Part shown: piece after piece, positions 17,295 to 27,383 of the stretch | Position numbering within the stretch: the first letter of the stretch is position 1 | Layout: every line of letters begins with the position of its first letter | Assembly: GCA_902615445.1 (NCBI GenBank) | Contig: CACMOQ010000009.1 | Location: 1 to 38,800 of the forward strand | Reading direction: 5' to 3' | Origin: an uncultured Pelagibacteraceae bacterium | GTDB taxonomy: Bacteria > Pseudomonadota > Alphaproteobacteria > Pelagibacterales > Pelagibacteraceae | Length of the DNA stretch: 38,800 nucleotides | Position numbers and translations under genes: made by a program | The notes under the pieces: model-generated | Database searches by the model: none | What the model was told of the DNA's origin: nothing | What the model saw: only the letters and a program-made list of their open reading frames with translations

Positions 17295-17321
17295 TTTAAT
17301 AGTTTCAGGTTTTATAACATT

Positions 17322-17341
17322 AAAAAAGTTTATATCAAACT
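17322..17341 (-). terminator. Weak terminator-like hairpin after tRNA-Val
   Basis: Reading the minus strand, AGTTT (17341-17337), loop GATAT, AAACT (17331-17327), then T5 (17326-17322). It lies between tRNA-Val and the CAU tRNA and could end some transcripts. The 5-bp stem is weak. Confidence 0.3.
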
Positions 17342-17361
17342 ATTACTCTTTTAAGTTTAAA

Positions 17362-17436
17362 TGGTGGGCCGTGTTGGTTACGCTCCAACTACCCCTGCAA
17401 TGTCAATGCAGTACTCTACTATTGAGCTAACGGCCC
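17362..17436 (-). tRNA. tRNA-Val (GAC) with aberrant D- and T-loops
   Basis: The minus strand gives a 75-nt cloverleaf with encoded CCA. The acceptor GGGCCGT/ACGGCCC has seven perfect pairs; the anticodon arm CTGCA/TGCAG encloses TTGACAT, giving anticodon GAC with U33 and a purine at 37. T-stem GTTGG/CCAAC is perfect. The T-loop, however, is AGCGTAA instead of TTCRANY, and the D-loop is AATAGTA, lacking the G18G19 pair (A18, G19). C56 and G19 are kept, but T54, Psi55, A58 and the 15-48 Levitt pair are not. All stems are intact, so this looks like a maintained gene rather than debris. It lies 24 bp after the O-antigen ligase-like gene. Confidence 0.8.
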
Positions 17437-17460
17437 TAAATTCATATTTAAAAGATATAA

Positions 17461-18729
17461 TTAAATGCTATTTTTTGCAAAGATATTTGTTTTATTATTA
17501 CATGCAAACATCACAGAAAAATTAATCCAAAACAAAGTTATATTAAAGTCACTAAAAAAAGAACCACTCGGTAAAAACGGTAAAAAATTGATTAAAACAA
17601 AAGTAAAAGCTCCTATTTGAACATAGTTTTTAGACATCCGAATCGATCTTAATATTTTAAACATCAAATAAAAAAAAATACCCAATATTAAAATAGATCC
17701 AAATAAACCGTGCTCAGACAATAATTCAAAATAAACTTGATGAGGGTGAGTTAAACACACATAATCATTTTCTTGTTTATCTCCATTTTTTTTTTTTTTA
17801 CAGGTCTCAACCCTGTAATTTTTGTTACCTACTCCAAAAAAAGGGAAATTTTTAAAAACGGAATATCCAGACTTATACAATCTTATATATTGACTATTTT
17901 CTAAAAGTAATGAATATGATAATTTCTCTTTCTCAGAATCTGTTTTAAAAGTCAACATATTATAGAATTGATCTATGTATCTTATTTTTAAATATTCTGA
18001 TTGACTTAATATTGTTCCAAAAATCAAAAAAAATAATAAGATAATAAATAATTTTACTTTGATTTTTAAAAAATCTAACAACAAAAAGTAAATGACAATT
18101 CCTGAAAAAACTTTAATAGTATTTGACCTTTCTCCTGTAAAAATTACCGACATAAAAGCAATTATTAGAAATATAAAAGCAAATGTTTTTTTGTTATTTC
18201 TTTTTAAAAGATGTCCAAAAACTAGAAAGATAAAACCAGCCAAATAAGCTCCAACAATTGGCTCATCTTTGAAAAAACTTGTTACTCTATCTCCATAAAT
18301 TTGGTCTTTTGCACCCCAACCAAATAAATTTGTTTCAAAAAAATATTCAATAAAAACATCAATTATTAATGAAAATAAAACTACACTCCAAAAATCTAAA
18401 AGTTTTCTATCGTTTTTGTAATAAAAAAAAAAATAATTAACAAAAACAAAAAAGATTATGAGTCTTAAAAACCCTATGTTTCTTGATAAACCAATTTCAT
18501 AATCTTGGGAAATAATTGAGTTAAAAATTAAATATAGGTATAAGATAAATATTAATTTTACAGAAATATGATTAACAAAATAAAAATCTTTTTGTTTTAC
18601 CAAAACAACTAAAAAAAAAAAATTTAATAAAATAATGTTTGTCAATGATATTGAGGAACCTAAGATTATAGATATTGGTAAAAATAGTAATAATAATAAG
18701 AAAAAATTTTCTCTAATTACTAAATTCAT
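17461..18729 (-). CDS. O-antigen ligase / Wzy-family membrane protein
   Basis: A 422-residue polytopic protein with roughly ten to twelve hydrophobic segments. Before the last membrane segments is the Wzy_C/WaaL loop: FFGVGNKNYR (298-307) and THPHQVYFELLSEHG (327-341), the periplasmic His/Glu region of the family; TGERSN (198-203) is also typical. WaaL proteins join O-polysaccharide to lipid A-core at the periplasmic face; Wzy polymerases share the fold, so the exact acceptor and polymer are unknown. It starts 11 bp after the rpoD stop and is probably co-transcribed with it; no sugar-transfer genes are adjacent. Confidence 0.82.
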   Translation of the reverse strand: MNLVIRENFFLLLLLFLPISIILGSSISLTNIILLNFFFLVVLVKQKDFYFVNHISVKLIFILYLYLIFNSIISQDYEIGLSRNIGFLRLIIFFVFVNYFFFYYKNDRKLLDFWSVVLFSLIIDVFIEYFFETNLFGWGAKDQIYGDRVTSFFKDEPIVGAYLAGFIFLVFGHLLKRNNKKTFAFIFLIIAFMSVIFTGERSNTIKVFSGIVIYFLLLDFLKIKVKLFIILLFFLIFGTILSQSEYLKIRYIDQFYNMLTFKTDSEKEKLSYSLLLENSQYIRLYKSGYSVFKNFPFFGVGNKNYRVETCKKKKNGDKQENDYVCLTHPHQVYFELLSEHGLFGSILILGIFFYLMFKILRSIRMSKNYVQIGAFTFVLINFLPFLPSGSFFSDFNITLFWINFSVMFACNNKTNIFAKNSI

Positions 18730-18740
18730 TTAAAAAAGCA

Positions 18741-20558
18741 TCAACTCTCTAAAAAACTTTTTAATTGTTTTGATCTACTTGGATGCTTGAGTTTTCTCAA
18801 TGCTTTGGCTTCAATTTGTCTTATACGTTCTCTAGTTACTGAAAACTGAAGTCCTACTTCCTCTAAAGTATGATCAGTGTTCATTCCCACACCGAACCTC
18901 ATTCTTAAGACTCTTTCCTCTCTTGGTGTAAGCGTCGACAAAATTTTAGTTGTTGCCTCTCCAAGATTTGATTTAATTGCTTGTTCTAAAGGAGCTAGAG
19001 CTTTAGTATCCTCAATAAAGTCGCCCAAGCTGCTATCTTCTTCATCACCAACTGGTTTTTCTAGTGAAACAGGTTCTTTTGATATTTTTAAAACTTTTCT
19101 AACTTTATCCAATGGCATTCGTAATTTTTTAGCTAATTCCTCTGGTGTGGCTTCTCTACCGAATTCGCTAAGAATTAATCTTTGTGTCCTGACGATCTTA
19201 TTAATTGTCTCGATCATGTGAACAGGAATTCTAATTGTTCTTGCTTGATCGGCTATTGATCTAGTAATCGCCTGTCTAATCCACCATGTAGCATAAGTTG
19301 AAAATTTATATCCTCTTCGATACTCAAATTTGTCAACGGCTTTCATCAAACCTATATTACCCTCTTGTATTAGATCTAGAAATTGCAAACCTCTATTTGT
19401 ATATTTTTTTGCGATAGAAATAACTAATCTTAAGTTTGCTTCTACCATTTCTTTTTTTGCTATCCGTGACTCCTTCTCTCCTTTTTGTATTCTGCTAACT
19501 AATTTTTTAAAATCAGTAACAGAGATGCCGAGTTTATAGCTTATTTCTATTAACCTTTCTCTTATATCTTTAAATTCGTTTTTATTTTTTGCAAAAAATT
19601 TTTTCCAATCTTGATTTGTATCTAAAAATTTTTTTAAATTTGGATTTATTTCATTACCTATATAGAATTTTATAAATTCATTTCTTGAAATTTTTTGATC
19701 CATTGCTAGTCTTAGCAAATTTCCCTCTAAAGAAATTATCTTTTTATTCTCAGAGTAATGGCGCTGAACAAGTTCTTCTAAGACAGCTGGAGAAAGTTGT
19801 AGAGTTTTAATATTTACTAAAATATCGTCAATTATTCTCTCATAAGTTTTTTCTTTTGATGGCGAAAAATTTTGAGATTTTAATAAACATTCCAATTTTT
19901 CTTTTTGGTATTTAATTAATTTATTATATTCTTTTGTAAGAGTATTAATTGTTTTAAGAACTTTAGGTTTAATTTCTGTCTCCATCGCCGCCAAGGTAGG
20001 GTTAAAATCTTCATCAACATCCTCACTAGCATTTTCATCATCACCTGAATTTTTTTGTTTTGCACTCTGCCCAGTATTCTCATCCTCCATGTAATTAGTG
20101 TCAATATCAATTATTTCTCTTACTAAAATTTCATCTTTTTGTAATTTTTCGTTCCACTCAAAAAATTGTTGAGCTGTTATCGGACTTTGGGATAAAGCTA
20201 TTAACATTATATCTTTTCCAGCTTCAATTCTTTTTGCTATTGCAATTTCGCCTTCTCGAGAAAGTAATTCAACCCCACCCATTTCTCGCAAATACATTCT
20301 AATAGGATCATCGCTTTTATCTATAGTTTTGCCCTCTTCTTTCGCTGAACTTTCTTTTTTTCTTAAAGCTTTAAAATCAGATTTTTTTTCTACTAATGTT
20401 ACTTTCTCGTCAAGAATATGAATAAATGCTTGAGCCAAATTTTCATCAGATAAATTTCTTTTGCCAAGTGATTTACTTAATTCCTCATAAGTAATAAATC
20501 CTCTATGGGTGCCACGACCCATTAATCTTGCAAATGATTTTGTAATTATTCTTTCCAC
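18741..20558 (-). CDS. rpoD: Primary RNA polymerase sigma factor (sigma-70)
   Basis: RpoD directs RNA polymerase to housekeeping promoters. The 605-residue protein shows region 1.1 ([13 protein letters not shown]), region 1.2 ([23 protein letters not shown]), an acidic non-conserved region (about 160-190), region 2 ([53 protein letters not shown]), region 3, and region 4 ([32 protein letters not shown]). The start is GTG at 20558; an in-frame TAA lies eight codons upstream and no ATG intervenes. It is third in yqeY-dnaG-rpoD, 66 bp after dnaG, and may also have its own promoter in that gap. Confidence 0.97.
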   Translation of the reverse strand: MERIITKSFARLMGRGTHRGFITYEELSKSLGKRNLSDENLAQAFIHILDEKVTLVEKKSDFKALRKKESSAKEEGKTIDKSDDPIRMYLREMGGVELLSREGEIAIAKRIEAGKDIMLIALSQSPITAQQFFEWNEKLQKDEILVREIIDIDTNYMEDENTGQSAKQKNSGDDENASEDVDEDFNPTLAAMETEIKPKVLKTINTLTKEYNKLIKYQKEKLECLLKSQNFSPSKEKTYERIIDDILVNIKTLQLSPAVLEELVQRHYSENKKIISLEGNLLRLAMDQKISRNEFIKFYIGNEINPNLKKFLDTNQDWKKFFAKNKNEFKDIRERLIEISYKLGISVTDFKKLVSRIQKGEKESRIAKKEMVEANLRLVISIAKKYTNRGLQFLDLIQEGNIGLMKAVDKFEYRRGYKFSTYATWWIRQAITRSIADQARTIRIPVHMIETINKIVRTQRLILSEFGREATPEELAKKLRMPLDKVRKVLKISKEPVSLEKPVGDEEDSSLGDFIEDTKALAPLEQAIKSNLGEATTKILSTLTPREERVLRMRFGVGMNTDHTLEEVGLQFSVTRERIRQIEAKALRKLKHPSRSKQLKSFLES

Positions 20559-20583
20559 AGCAATTTTAGTTTGGATGTCTTAT

Positions 20584-20612
20584 ATAATATTAAATCTAAA
20601 AAAATCCATTAA
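20584..20612 (-). promoter_or_regulatory. Possible internal promoter ahead of rpoD
   Basis: In the 66-bp dnaG-rpoD gap the coding strand has TTAATG (20612-20607), 17 nt, then TATTAT (20589-20584). The -10 box is good and the -35 box weak. Transcription would begin near 20577, about 20 nt before the GTG start. The gap is the largest inside this operon, consistent with separate control of sigma. Confidence 0.35.
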
Positions 20613-20624
20613 TAAATTCTTAAA

Positions 20625-22400
20625 TTAATTGATATTTTTCTCTTTTTTAAGAGCTTTTAGCTCATTAAATGTTGTCTCACTCATATCTTTAGAAAACTTC
20701 GATTCTAACTCCTGAATCCTAAACTCCAAATCGTAATTAACAAGATCCCTTTTAATATCCTCTAAAAATTCAAAAATTTGGTGATTATTTTTTGACTTGT
20801 TATTTAGAATATATTTAATTGGCGCAAACTTATTAATCTTATCTAGTAATTGCTGATCAAGATCTAAATCCTTTACGGAAAGCTTCTTCCTGGATTTTAA
20901 TTTTGAAATAATTGCCTCCAATATCTTTTTGTTAATTTCAGTAAATAATTTAATATCTTCAATTAAATAAATATTCGATTGAAATAAATTAAGATTATTC
21001 ATTATTAAATACAACAAAGAAAATTCCTTTAGCTCTACACCTGTTAATGACTGGCTATCGTTAAAGTGTTTTTTGGTAGTTTCTAATGATTTTACTTTTT
21101 TTATAAAAAATTTTTTCTGGTTTAGATTTAAATGAGGAGTTAATTCGGCAATTTTTTCCAGAAAATATTCTAAAACATATTTTTTAATATAATTATCTTT
21201 TATAGAATTTGCTATAAATCTAAGTTTCTTCTCGAATATCGCCATCGAAGAAGGATCATTATCAGTTTGTTTTTTATAGTGACTAAAAATAAATTGATGA
21301 ATTAGAATTTTGTTTTTTTTTGTAAAATCTAAGAAGTAATCTTTGCCATTTTTATTTACGAAACTGTCTGGATCTTCTTTGTTAGGTAGAAATAAAAAAG
21401 ATATTTGTTTTTCAGGTCTCAATTCTTTAATAGAGTTTTCTGCAGCTCGCAATGCAGCTTTATATCCACTTTCGTCGCCATCAAAGCAGATAATAATATC
21501 ATCAAAAAACTGACTCAACGTTAAAATTTGTTTATCGGTTAGAGAAGTACCTAGATTTGCAACAACATTTTCAATTCCATTTTTACTTAATCCGACTACA
21601 TCCATGTAACCCTCAACTAAAAAAATATGATCTAATTTGTTAGATAATTTTCTAGCTAGATCTAAATTATAGAGGTTAGAACCTTTTTTAAAAAAAGTTG
21701 TCTCTGGCGAATTTATATATTTTGCCAAATAATCCAAATTTTCAATTATTCTTCCACCTAAAGCGATTGTTTGACCCGAAATATTATTTATCGGAAATAT
21801 CAATCTTCCTCTAAATCTTTCTACACACATATTTTTTTTTTCATCAAAATAAAATAGACCACTTTCTAATAATATTTTTTCGCTAAATTCTTGTTTTAAT
21901 TTTTCAAAAAAACTTGGATTTTTTTCAATAAAACCAATCTTAAATTTTTTAACTTCATTTTTGCTCAGGGATCTATTTTTTAAATATTCTCTAGCGTCTG
22001 AGTGTTGTTCATTTTTTAAGAGTTCATGGTGATAAAAATCGACATATTTACTGTAAATTGATATGTACTCTTTCCATTTTTTTTCTCTTTCCTCATCTTG
22101 TTTGGTGAAAAGATATGGTTGCATTCCTGCAATATTTGCAAGATATTTTACTGCTTCTCCAAATCTTAAATTTTGAGTTTTCATAACAAAATCAAAAATA
22201 TTTCCGTGCTCTGAAGTTGCAAAACAATGGTAAAATTCTTTTTCATCGTTCACTGTGAACGATGGTGTTTTTTCATTTTTAAATGGCGATAGACCAACAA
22301 ATTCTTTTCCTCTTTTTTTCAGAGCCACAACTTTAGAAACAACACTTGAAACTTTTAAACGTGTTTTAATTTCATCTAAATATTCTTTTGGATATTTCAT
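20625..22400 (-). CDS. dnaG: DNA primase with degenerate zinc finger
   Basis: DnaG synthesises RNA primers at the replication fork with helicase DnaB. The 591-residue protein has an N-terminal CHC2-type domain, the TOPRIM catalytic core (LVEGYMDVVGL, ICFDGDESGYKAALRA, NKEDPDSFV), and a C-terminal helicase-binding region. The finger aligns with the usual pattern (LSPFKNEKTPSF, YHCFATSEHGN) but has Ser38, Lys41 and Thr62 where Cys, His and Cys normally bind zinc; only Cys59 remains. Reading frame and core are intact, so the gene is functional but probably lacks zinc. The ATG overlaps the yqeY stop by one base (TAATG). Confidence 0.97.
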   Translation of the reverse strand: MKYPKEYLDEIKTRLKVSSVVSKVVALKKRGKEFVGLSPFKNEKTPSFTVNDEKEFYHCFATSEHGNIFDFVMKTQNLRFGEAVKYLANIAGMQPYLFTKQDEEREKKWKEYISIYSKYVDFYHHELLKNEQHSDAREYLKNRSLSKNEVKKFKIGFIEKNPSFFEKLKQEFSEKILLESGLFYFDEKKNMCVERFRGRLIFPINNISGQTIALGGRIIENLDYLAKYINSPETTFFKKGSNLYNLDLARKLSNKLDHIFLVEGYMDVVGLSKNGIENVVANLGTSLTDKQILTLSQFFDDIIICFDGDESGYKAALRAAENSIKELRPEKQISFLFLPNKEDPDSFVNKNGKDYFLDFTKKNKILIHQFIFSHYKKQTDNDPSSMAIFEKKLRFIANSIKDNYIKKYVLEYFLEKIAELTPHLNLNQKKFFIKKVKSLETTKKHFNDSQSLTGVELKEFSLLYLIMNNLNLFQSNIYLIEDIKLFTEINKKILEAIISKLKSRKKLSVKDLDLDQQLLDKINKFAPIKYILNNKSKNNHQIFEFLEDIKRDLVNYDLEFRIQELESKFSKDMSETTFNELKALKKEKNIN

Positions 22401-22861
22401 TACTTATTTAATAATTCTTTTAAAAAAGCTCCAGCTTTTGAAAAATCTATTTCATCAGCATGTTGTTTTTTTAATTCTCCCATTACTTTTCCCATATCTT
22501 TAATAGAGTTTGCGCCTAATTTAGAAATAATTTTCTCACATATTTTTTTAGTGTCTTCTTCATTAAGTTGTTTTGGAAGAAAACTTGATAGAATATTAAA
22601 TTCATTTTGCTCAATATCTAATAAATCGGATCTATTATTTTTCTTATAAATTTCAATTGATTCGGCTCTTTGTTTCATCATTTTTTTTAATAATTTTTTT
22701 ATGTCCTCGTCATCTGTCTCTTTTTTGTTAGGACCAGACCGATTTGATATATCAAGATCCTTAATTGATGATAAAATTAACCTATAAGTTGATATTTTAA
22801 TCTTATCTTTAGATTTAAGCGCATTTTTATATTCTGTTTCTATCGTTACTTTTAATGACAT
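22400..22861 (-). CDS. yqeY: YqeY / GatB-Yqey domain protein
   Basis: The 153-residue product is an all-helical YqeY protein: TEYKNALKSKDKIKISTYRLILSSIKDLDI at the start, KMMKQRAESIEIYKKNNRSDLLDIEQNEF in the middle, FLPKQL, and IKDMGKVMGELKKQHADEIDFSKAGAFLKELL at the end. The domain is related to the tRNA-binding tail of GatB, the amidotransferase that makes Gln-tRNA; the exact role of stand-alone YqeY is unclear. It heads the dnaG-rpoD operon, where E. coli instead has rpsU. It is divergent from carA across 126 bp. Confidence 0.9.
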   Translation of the reverse strand: MSLKVTIETEYKNALKSKDKIKISTYRLILSSIKDLDISNRSGPNKKETDDEDIKKLLKKMMKQRAESIEIYKKNNRSDLLDIEQNEFNILSSFLPKQLNEEDTKKICEKIISKLGANSIKDMGKVMGELKKQHADEIDFSKAGAFLKELLNK

Positions 22862-22901
22862 AATTTTTTAATCTACTTTAAAGATAAAATTCTTCAAAAG
22901 A

Positions 22902-22923
22902 AAAATTGTTTTTTTACAATTTT
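22902..22923. repeat. 8-bp inverted repeat in the yqeY/carA divergent region
   Basis: AAAATTGT (22902-22909) and ACAATTTT (22916-22923) are separated by T6. The repeat adjoins a TATTAT (minus strand, 22929-22924) that could be the yqeY -10 box, so it would lie at the transcription start of the yqeY operon. It could be an operator or an RNA hairpin in the 5' leader; AT-richness makes chance possible. Confidence 0.35.
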
Positions 22924-22937
22924 ATAATACATCTCTG

Positions 22938-22966
22938 TTGCGATAATAAATCAATTATTGTATAGA
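22938..22966 (+). promoter_or_regulatory. Probable carA promoter
   Basis: TTGCGA (22938-22943), 17-nt spacer, TATAGA (22961-22966). Transcription should start near 22973, about 15 nt before the carA TTG start. Spacing is ideal and both hexamers match sigma-70 in at least four positions. Confidence 0.55.
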
Positions 22967-22987
22967 CCTTTAACTTATGAGTTGTAA

Positions 22988-24181
22988 TTGATCAAAAAAG
23001 TAAAAAAAACTCGCTTAAAAAATTCACAAAATTATACAGGTATTTTAGTTCTTGAAAATAAAAGGTTATTTAAGGGAATTGGTATTGGATACCAAGGAGA
23101 AGCAACTGGCGAAGTTTGTTTTAATACTTCTTTAACAGGATACCAAGAGATAATGTCTGATCCTTCTTACGCAGGGCAAATAATTAACTTCACCTTTCCT
23201 CATATTGGAAATGTGGGAACCAACAAAGAAGATTTTGAAGCCGATAAAATATGGACAAAAGGAGTAATTTTTAATTCTGAGATTACCTCACCATCAAACT
23301 ATAGATCCTTTCAACACTTAGATGCTTGGTTAAAAAAGAACAAGATAGTTGGAATTACTGGACTTGATACAAGGAGTTTAACAAATTTCATCAGAGATAA
23401 AGGTGCTCCAAAAGGAACCATTGCTTACTCAAAGAAAGGTAAATTTAACGTTAATAAACTTACTAACTCTACAATAAAATGGAGTGGATTAAAAAATTTA
23501 GATCTTGCAAAAAAAGTCACTACACAAAAAAATTATATTTGGAAAGGACTTAAAACCTGGAAAAAAGAACACGGTTATAGAAAAAATAAAAGAAATTCAT
23601 TTCATGTAGTTGCAATAGATTATGGAATAAAAAAAAATATTTTAAGATATTTTTCTGATTTCAATTGTAAAGTTACTGTAGTTCCTTGTAAAACATCTGC
23701 AGAAAGAATTTTAGCTCTTAAACCTAACGGTGTCTTTTTATCCAACGGACCAGGAGATCCAGCAGCAACAGGAAAATATGCTGTTAAGATAATTCAAAAT
23801 CTTGTTCAAAAAAAAATGCCAATGTTTGGAATTTGTCTTGGTCATCAATTGCTCGCACTATCATTGGGGGGTAAAACAAAAAAAATGAGATTAGGGCACA
23901 GAGGAGCAAATCACCCTGTTAAAAATTTGATAAATGATAATGTAGAAATTACTAGTCAAAATCATGGCTTTGAAGTAGTTAAAGAAAATTTACCAAAAAA
24001 TATTCAGATTACACATAAGTCATTGTTCGATGATAGTATAGAGGGAATAAAATTAAAGAGTAAACCTGTGTTCTCAGTTCAGTATCATCCCGAGTCAAAC
24101 CCTGGACCACAAGATAGTGTTTATTTGTTTCAAGAATTTATTAACAACATGAGAAAGAATGCCAAAAAGAAAAGATCTTAA
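22988..24181 (+). CDS. carA: Carbamoyl-phosphate synthase small (glutaminase) subunit
   Basis: CarA hydrolyses glutamine and channels ammonia to CarB for carbamoyl phosphate, feeding pyrimidine and arginine synthesis. The 397 residues contain the N-terminal CarA domain ([23 protein letters not shown]) and a class I glutamine amidotransferase domain with FGICLGHQ (Cys283 nucleophile), SQNHGFEV and [10 protein letters not shown] (His367, Glu369). The only reasonable start is TTG at 22988, since the next methionine is residue 56, inside the conserved domain. A four-codon frame starting ATG at 22977 ends in TGA overlapping that TTG. It overlaps carB by 23 bases. Confidence 0.95.
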   Translation: MIKKVKKTRLKNSQNYTGILVLENKRLFKGIGIGYQGEATGEVCFNTSLTGYQEIMSDPSYAGQIINFTFPHIGNVGTNKEDFEADKIWTKGVIFNSEITSPSNYRSFQHLDAWLKKNKIVGITGLDTRSLTNFIRDKGAPKGTIAYSKKGKFNVNKLTNSTIKWSGLKNLDLAKKVTTQKNYIWKGLKTWKKEHGYRKNKRNSFHVVAIDYGIKKNILRYFSDFNCKVTVVPCKTSAERILALKPNGVFLSNGPGDPAATGKYAVKIIQNLVQKKMPMFGICLGHQLLALSLGGKTKKMRLGHRGANHPVKNLINDNVEITSQNHGFEVVKENLPKNIQITHKSLFDDSIEGIKLKSKPVFSVQYHPESNPGPQDSVYLFQEFINNMRKNAKKKRS

Positions 24182-27100
24182 AAAAATTTTAGTTGTGGGT
24201 GCTGGTCCAATCATTATTGGTCAAGCCTGCGAATTTGATTATTCTGGCACTCAGGCTTGTAAGGCATTAAAAGATGAAGGTTATAAAGTTGTTTTAATTA
24301 ACTCAAATCCAGCAACGATTATGACAGATCCAGATGTTGCTGATAAAACCTATATTGAGCCTATTACTTTAGAGGTTTTAGAAAAAATTCTCAAAAAAGA
24401 AAAACCAAATGCAATTCTTCCAACTATGGGTGGTCAAACTGCCCTTAACCTTGCAATGGAGGCTGAGAAAAAAGGAATTTTAAAAAAACATAAAATTGAA
24501 TTAATTGGTGCAAATTCAAATGCTATTGCAAATGCAGAAGATAGAAAGAGGTTTAGGAAAAATATGATTGATATTGGTTTAGATCTTCCTAAATCTGAAA
24601 TCGTAAACAATATAAAACAAGCATCAAAAGTTTTGAAGAAAATAGGTTTGCCTATAATAATTAGGCCAGCTTTTACACTTGGGGGTTTGGGGGGAGGAAT
24701 AGCAAAGAATAAAAAAGACTACTTTAAAATTATCAAAAGCGGTTTGCATGAGTCTCCTGTGAACCAAGTTCTTGTGGAAGAATGTTTAGAGGGCTGGAAA
24801 GAATTTGAAATGGAAGTTGTAAGAGATAAAAAAGATAATTGTATAATTATTTGTTCAATAGAAAATGTGGACCCAATGGGAATACATACTGGAGACTCAG
24901 TGACAGTTGCTCCTGCGCTCACATTAACTGATAAGGAATATCAAGGAATGCGAAATGCTTCTATTGCATGTTTAAGAAAAATTGGAGTTGAAACAGGTGG
25001 TTCAAATGTTCAATTTGCAATTAATCCTAAAAATGGACGAATGGTTATAATCGAGATGAATCCAAGAGTATCAAGGTCATCTGCTCTTGCATCAAAAGCA
25101 ACTGGGTTTCCTATTGCAAAAGTTGCCGCAAAACTTGCTGTTGGTTATACATTAGACGAATTAAAAAATGAAATTACTAAAGTTACTCCAGCATCATTTG
25201 AGCCGACTATAGATTATGTTGTAACAAAAATTCCAAGATTTACTTTTGAAAAATTTTCAACTTCTCCCGAAGTTCTAGGTACGTCAATGAAATCTGTTGG
25301 GGAAGCAATGGCCATTGGAAGAAATTTTAAAGAATCTCTTCAAAAAGCATTGGTCTCTCTTGAAACTGGTTTTTCAGGATTAGACAGGATATTTAATTTA
25401 AATAAAAAACAAATTGAGAAAAAACTCAAAGATAATATTCCTAATAAGATCCTGCTTATTGCTGAAGCAATAAGAAAAAAAATAAAACTAAAAAAAATCT
25501 ATAATTTATCAAAAATTGATCCGTGGTTCTTAAACCAAATTCAAGAAATAATAGATAATGAAATCAAGATAAAGAATAATGGATTACCTAAAAATTTTAA
25601 TGATTTTAATCAAATTAAATCAATGGGTTTTTCAGATAAAAAACTTTCTGAGCTTTCAAATTTATCTGAAGATATCGTGAGAAAAAAAAGAACTGCACTT
25701 AAAATTCTACCAGTATTCAAAAAAGTCGATACTTGTGCTGCAGAATTTAAATCTTTTACACCCTATATGTACTCAACATATCAGAGAAATTTCTCAATAA
25801 ATTCAGAGTGTGAAGCTAATCCGTCTGCTAAAAAAAAGATTATTATTTTAGGAGGAGGGCCTAATAGAATTGGACAAGGAATAGAATTTGATTACTGTTG
25901 TTGTCAGGCTAGTTTTGCACTCAAATCAGTGGGTTTTGAGACTGTTATGATAAACTGTAATCCTGAAACAGTCTCAACAGATTATGACACTAGTGATAGA
26001 TTATACTTTGAACCTTTAAAAGAAGAGTATGTTTTTAATATCATTAACAGGGAAAAAGGTAAGGGTAATTTAGTTGGTATCATCACTCAGTTTGGTGGTC
26101 AAACTCCAATTAAATTAGCAAAATTTTTATATGATAATAATCTTCCTATTTTAGGAACTCAATACTCATCTATTGATCTAGCGGAGGATAGAGACAGGTT
26201 CAGAAACCTATTAGAAAAATTAAATTTAAATCAAGCTAAAAGTGGAATTGCTAAAACTTTTAAACAAGCGATTGAGATATCTGACAAAATAGGATTACCT
26301 TTAATGGTAAGACCTTCTTATGTTCTTGGGGGAAGAGCGATGGAAATTGTTTATGAAAAAAGTCAGTTGAAAAATTTTGTGGAGGAGGCTTTTAAAGCTG
26401 CTGAAAAAAACCCAATACTTATTGATAAATTCATAGATCATGCAATGGAAGTTGATGTGGATGCTATATCTGATGGTAAACAAGTACATGTTGCAGGGAT
26501 CATGCAACATATCGAGGAAGCAGGAGTTCATTCTGGGGACTCTGCTTGTAGCCTGCCTCCTGTTTCCATCAAACCCTTTTTAATTAAAGAAATAGAGAAA
26601 CAAACAAAAAATTTAGCTCTAGCTCTAAAAGTAAAAGGTTTCATGAATGTTCAATTTGCGATTAAAAAAGATGAAATTTTTGTAATTGAAGTAAACCCAA
26701 GAGCAAGCCGAACAGTTCCTTTCATATCAAAAGCAAAAGGGCTGCCATTAGCAAAAATAGCCTCGAGAGTTATGGCTGGTGAGAAACTCTCAAAATTTAA
26801 TTTAAAGGATAAATCTAAAGGTATGTTTGCAGTAAAGGAGGCAGTTTTTCCATTTAATAAATTTGCTAACAGTGACTTATTATTAGGTCCAGAAATGAAA
26901 TCAACTGGCGAAGTAATGGGATTTGACAAAAATTTTGGAATGGCCTACGCAAAAAGCCAAATAGCATCCTCTAATTCATTGCCTACTAAAGGACTAGCTT
27001 TTTTATCATTAAAAAATTCTCACAAAGATGAAGGTATTGGGCTTGCAAAGGAGCTTATTAAACTAGAATTTACTTTATGTGCAACAAAAGGAACTGCAGA

Positions 27101-27383
27101 ATATATACAAAAACATGGCATGAAGTGTAAAATTATAAATAAAGTAAGTAGCGGATCACCTCATATAGTTGATGTTCTAGACTCAAAAAAAATAGCCTTA
27201 GTTATTAATACTGGTGGTGGCAATACAGAGCACAGATTAAATGATGCCATTGCTTTAAGAAGAGCGACACTTAAAAATAAAGTGCCTTACTGCACAAATA
27301 TGTCAACTGCTCTAGCATGTATTGAGGGTATCAAATCCCTTAAAACAAAAAAATTAGAAGTTACATCCTTACAAAATATTTAA
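24159..27383 (+). CDS. carB: Carbamoyl-phosphate synthase large subunit
   Basis: CarB joins ammonia, bicarbonate and two ATP into carbamoyl phosphate. The 1074 residues equal the usual length (E. coli 1073) and show the internal duplication: [19 protein letters not shown] near the N-terminus is echoed by [19 protein letters not shown] in the second half, each followed by an ATP-grasp domain ([61 protein letters not shown]). The last 150 residues form the MGS-like allosteric domain ([27 protein letters not shown]). Its TAA shares TTAA with the convergent oxygenase gene. Confidence 0.98.
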   Translation: MPKRKDLKKILVVGAGPIIIGQACEFDYSGTQACKALKDEGYKVVLINSNPATIMTDPDVADKTYIEPITLEVLEKILKKEKPNAILPTMGGQTALNLAMEAEKKGILKKHKIELIGANSNAIANAEDRKRFRKNMIDIGLDLPKSEIVNNIKQASKVLKKIGLPIIIRPAFTLGGLGGGIAKNKKDYFKIIKSGLHESPVNQVLVEECLEGWKEFEMEVVRDKKDNCIIICSIENVDPMGIHTGDSVTVAPALTLTDKEYQGMRNASIACLRKIGVETGGSNVQFAINPKNGRMVIIEMNPRVSRSSALASKATGFPIAKVAAKLAVGYTLDELKNEITKVTPASFEPTIDYVVTKIPRFTFEKFSTSPEVLGTSMKSVGEAMAIGRNFKESLQKALVSLETGFSGLDRIFNLNKKQIEKKLKDNIPNKILLIAEAIRKKIKLKKIYNLSKIDPWFLNQIQEIIDNEIKIKNNGLPKNFNDFNQIKSMGFSDKKLSELSNLSEDIVRKKRTALKILPVFKKVDTCAAEFKSFTPYMYSTYQRNFSINSECEANPSAKKKIIILGGGPNRIGQGIEFDYCCCQASFALKSVGFETVMINCNPETVSTDYDTSDRLYFEPLKEEYVFNIINREKGKGNLVGIITQFGGQTPIKLAKFLYDNNLPILGTQYSSIDLAEDRDRFRNLLEKLNLNQAKSGIAKTFKQAIEISDKIGLPLMVRPSYVLGGRAMEIVYEKSQLKNFVEEAFKAAEKNPILIDKFIDHAMEVDVDAISDGKQVHVAGIMQHIEEAGVHSGDSACSLPPVSIKPFLIKEIEKQTKNLALALKVKGFMNVQFAIKKDEIFVIEVNPRASRTVPFISKAKGLPLAKIASRVMAGEKLSKFNLKDKSKGMFAVKEAVFPFNKFANSDLLLGPEMKSTGEVMGFDKNFGMAYAKSQIASSNSLPTKGLAFLSLKNSHKDEGIGLAKELIKLEFTLCATKGTAEYIQKHGMKCKIINKVSSGSPHIVDVLDSKKIALVINTGGGNTEHRLNDAIALRRATLKNKVPYCTNMSTALACIEGIKSLKTKKLEVTSLQNI

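Noticed and set aside
17295..17361. A third tRNA or small RNA between the two tRNA genes
   Set aside because: The 67 bp are AT-rich and fold only into the short hairpin already listed.
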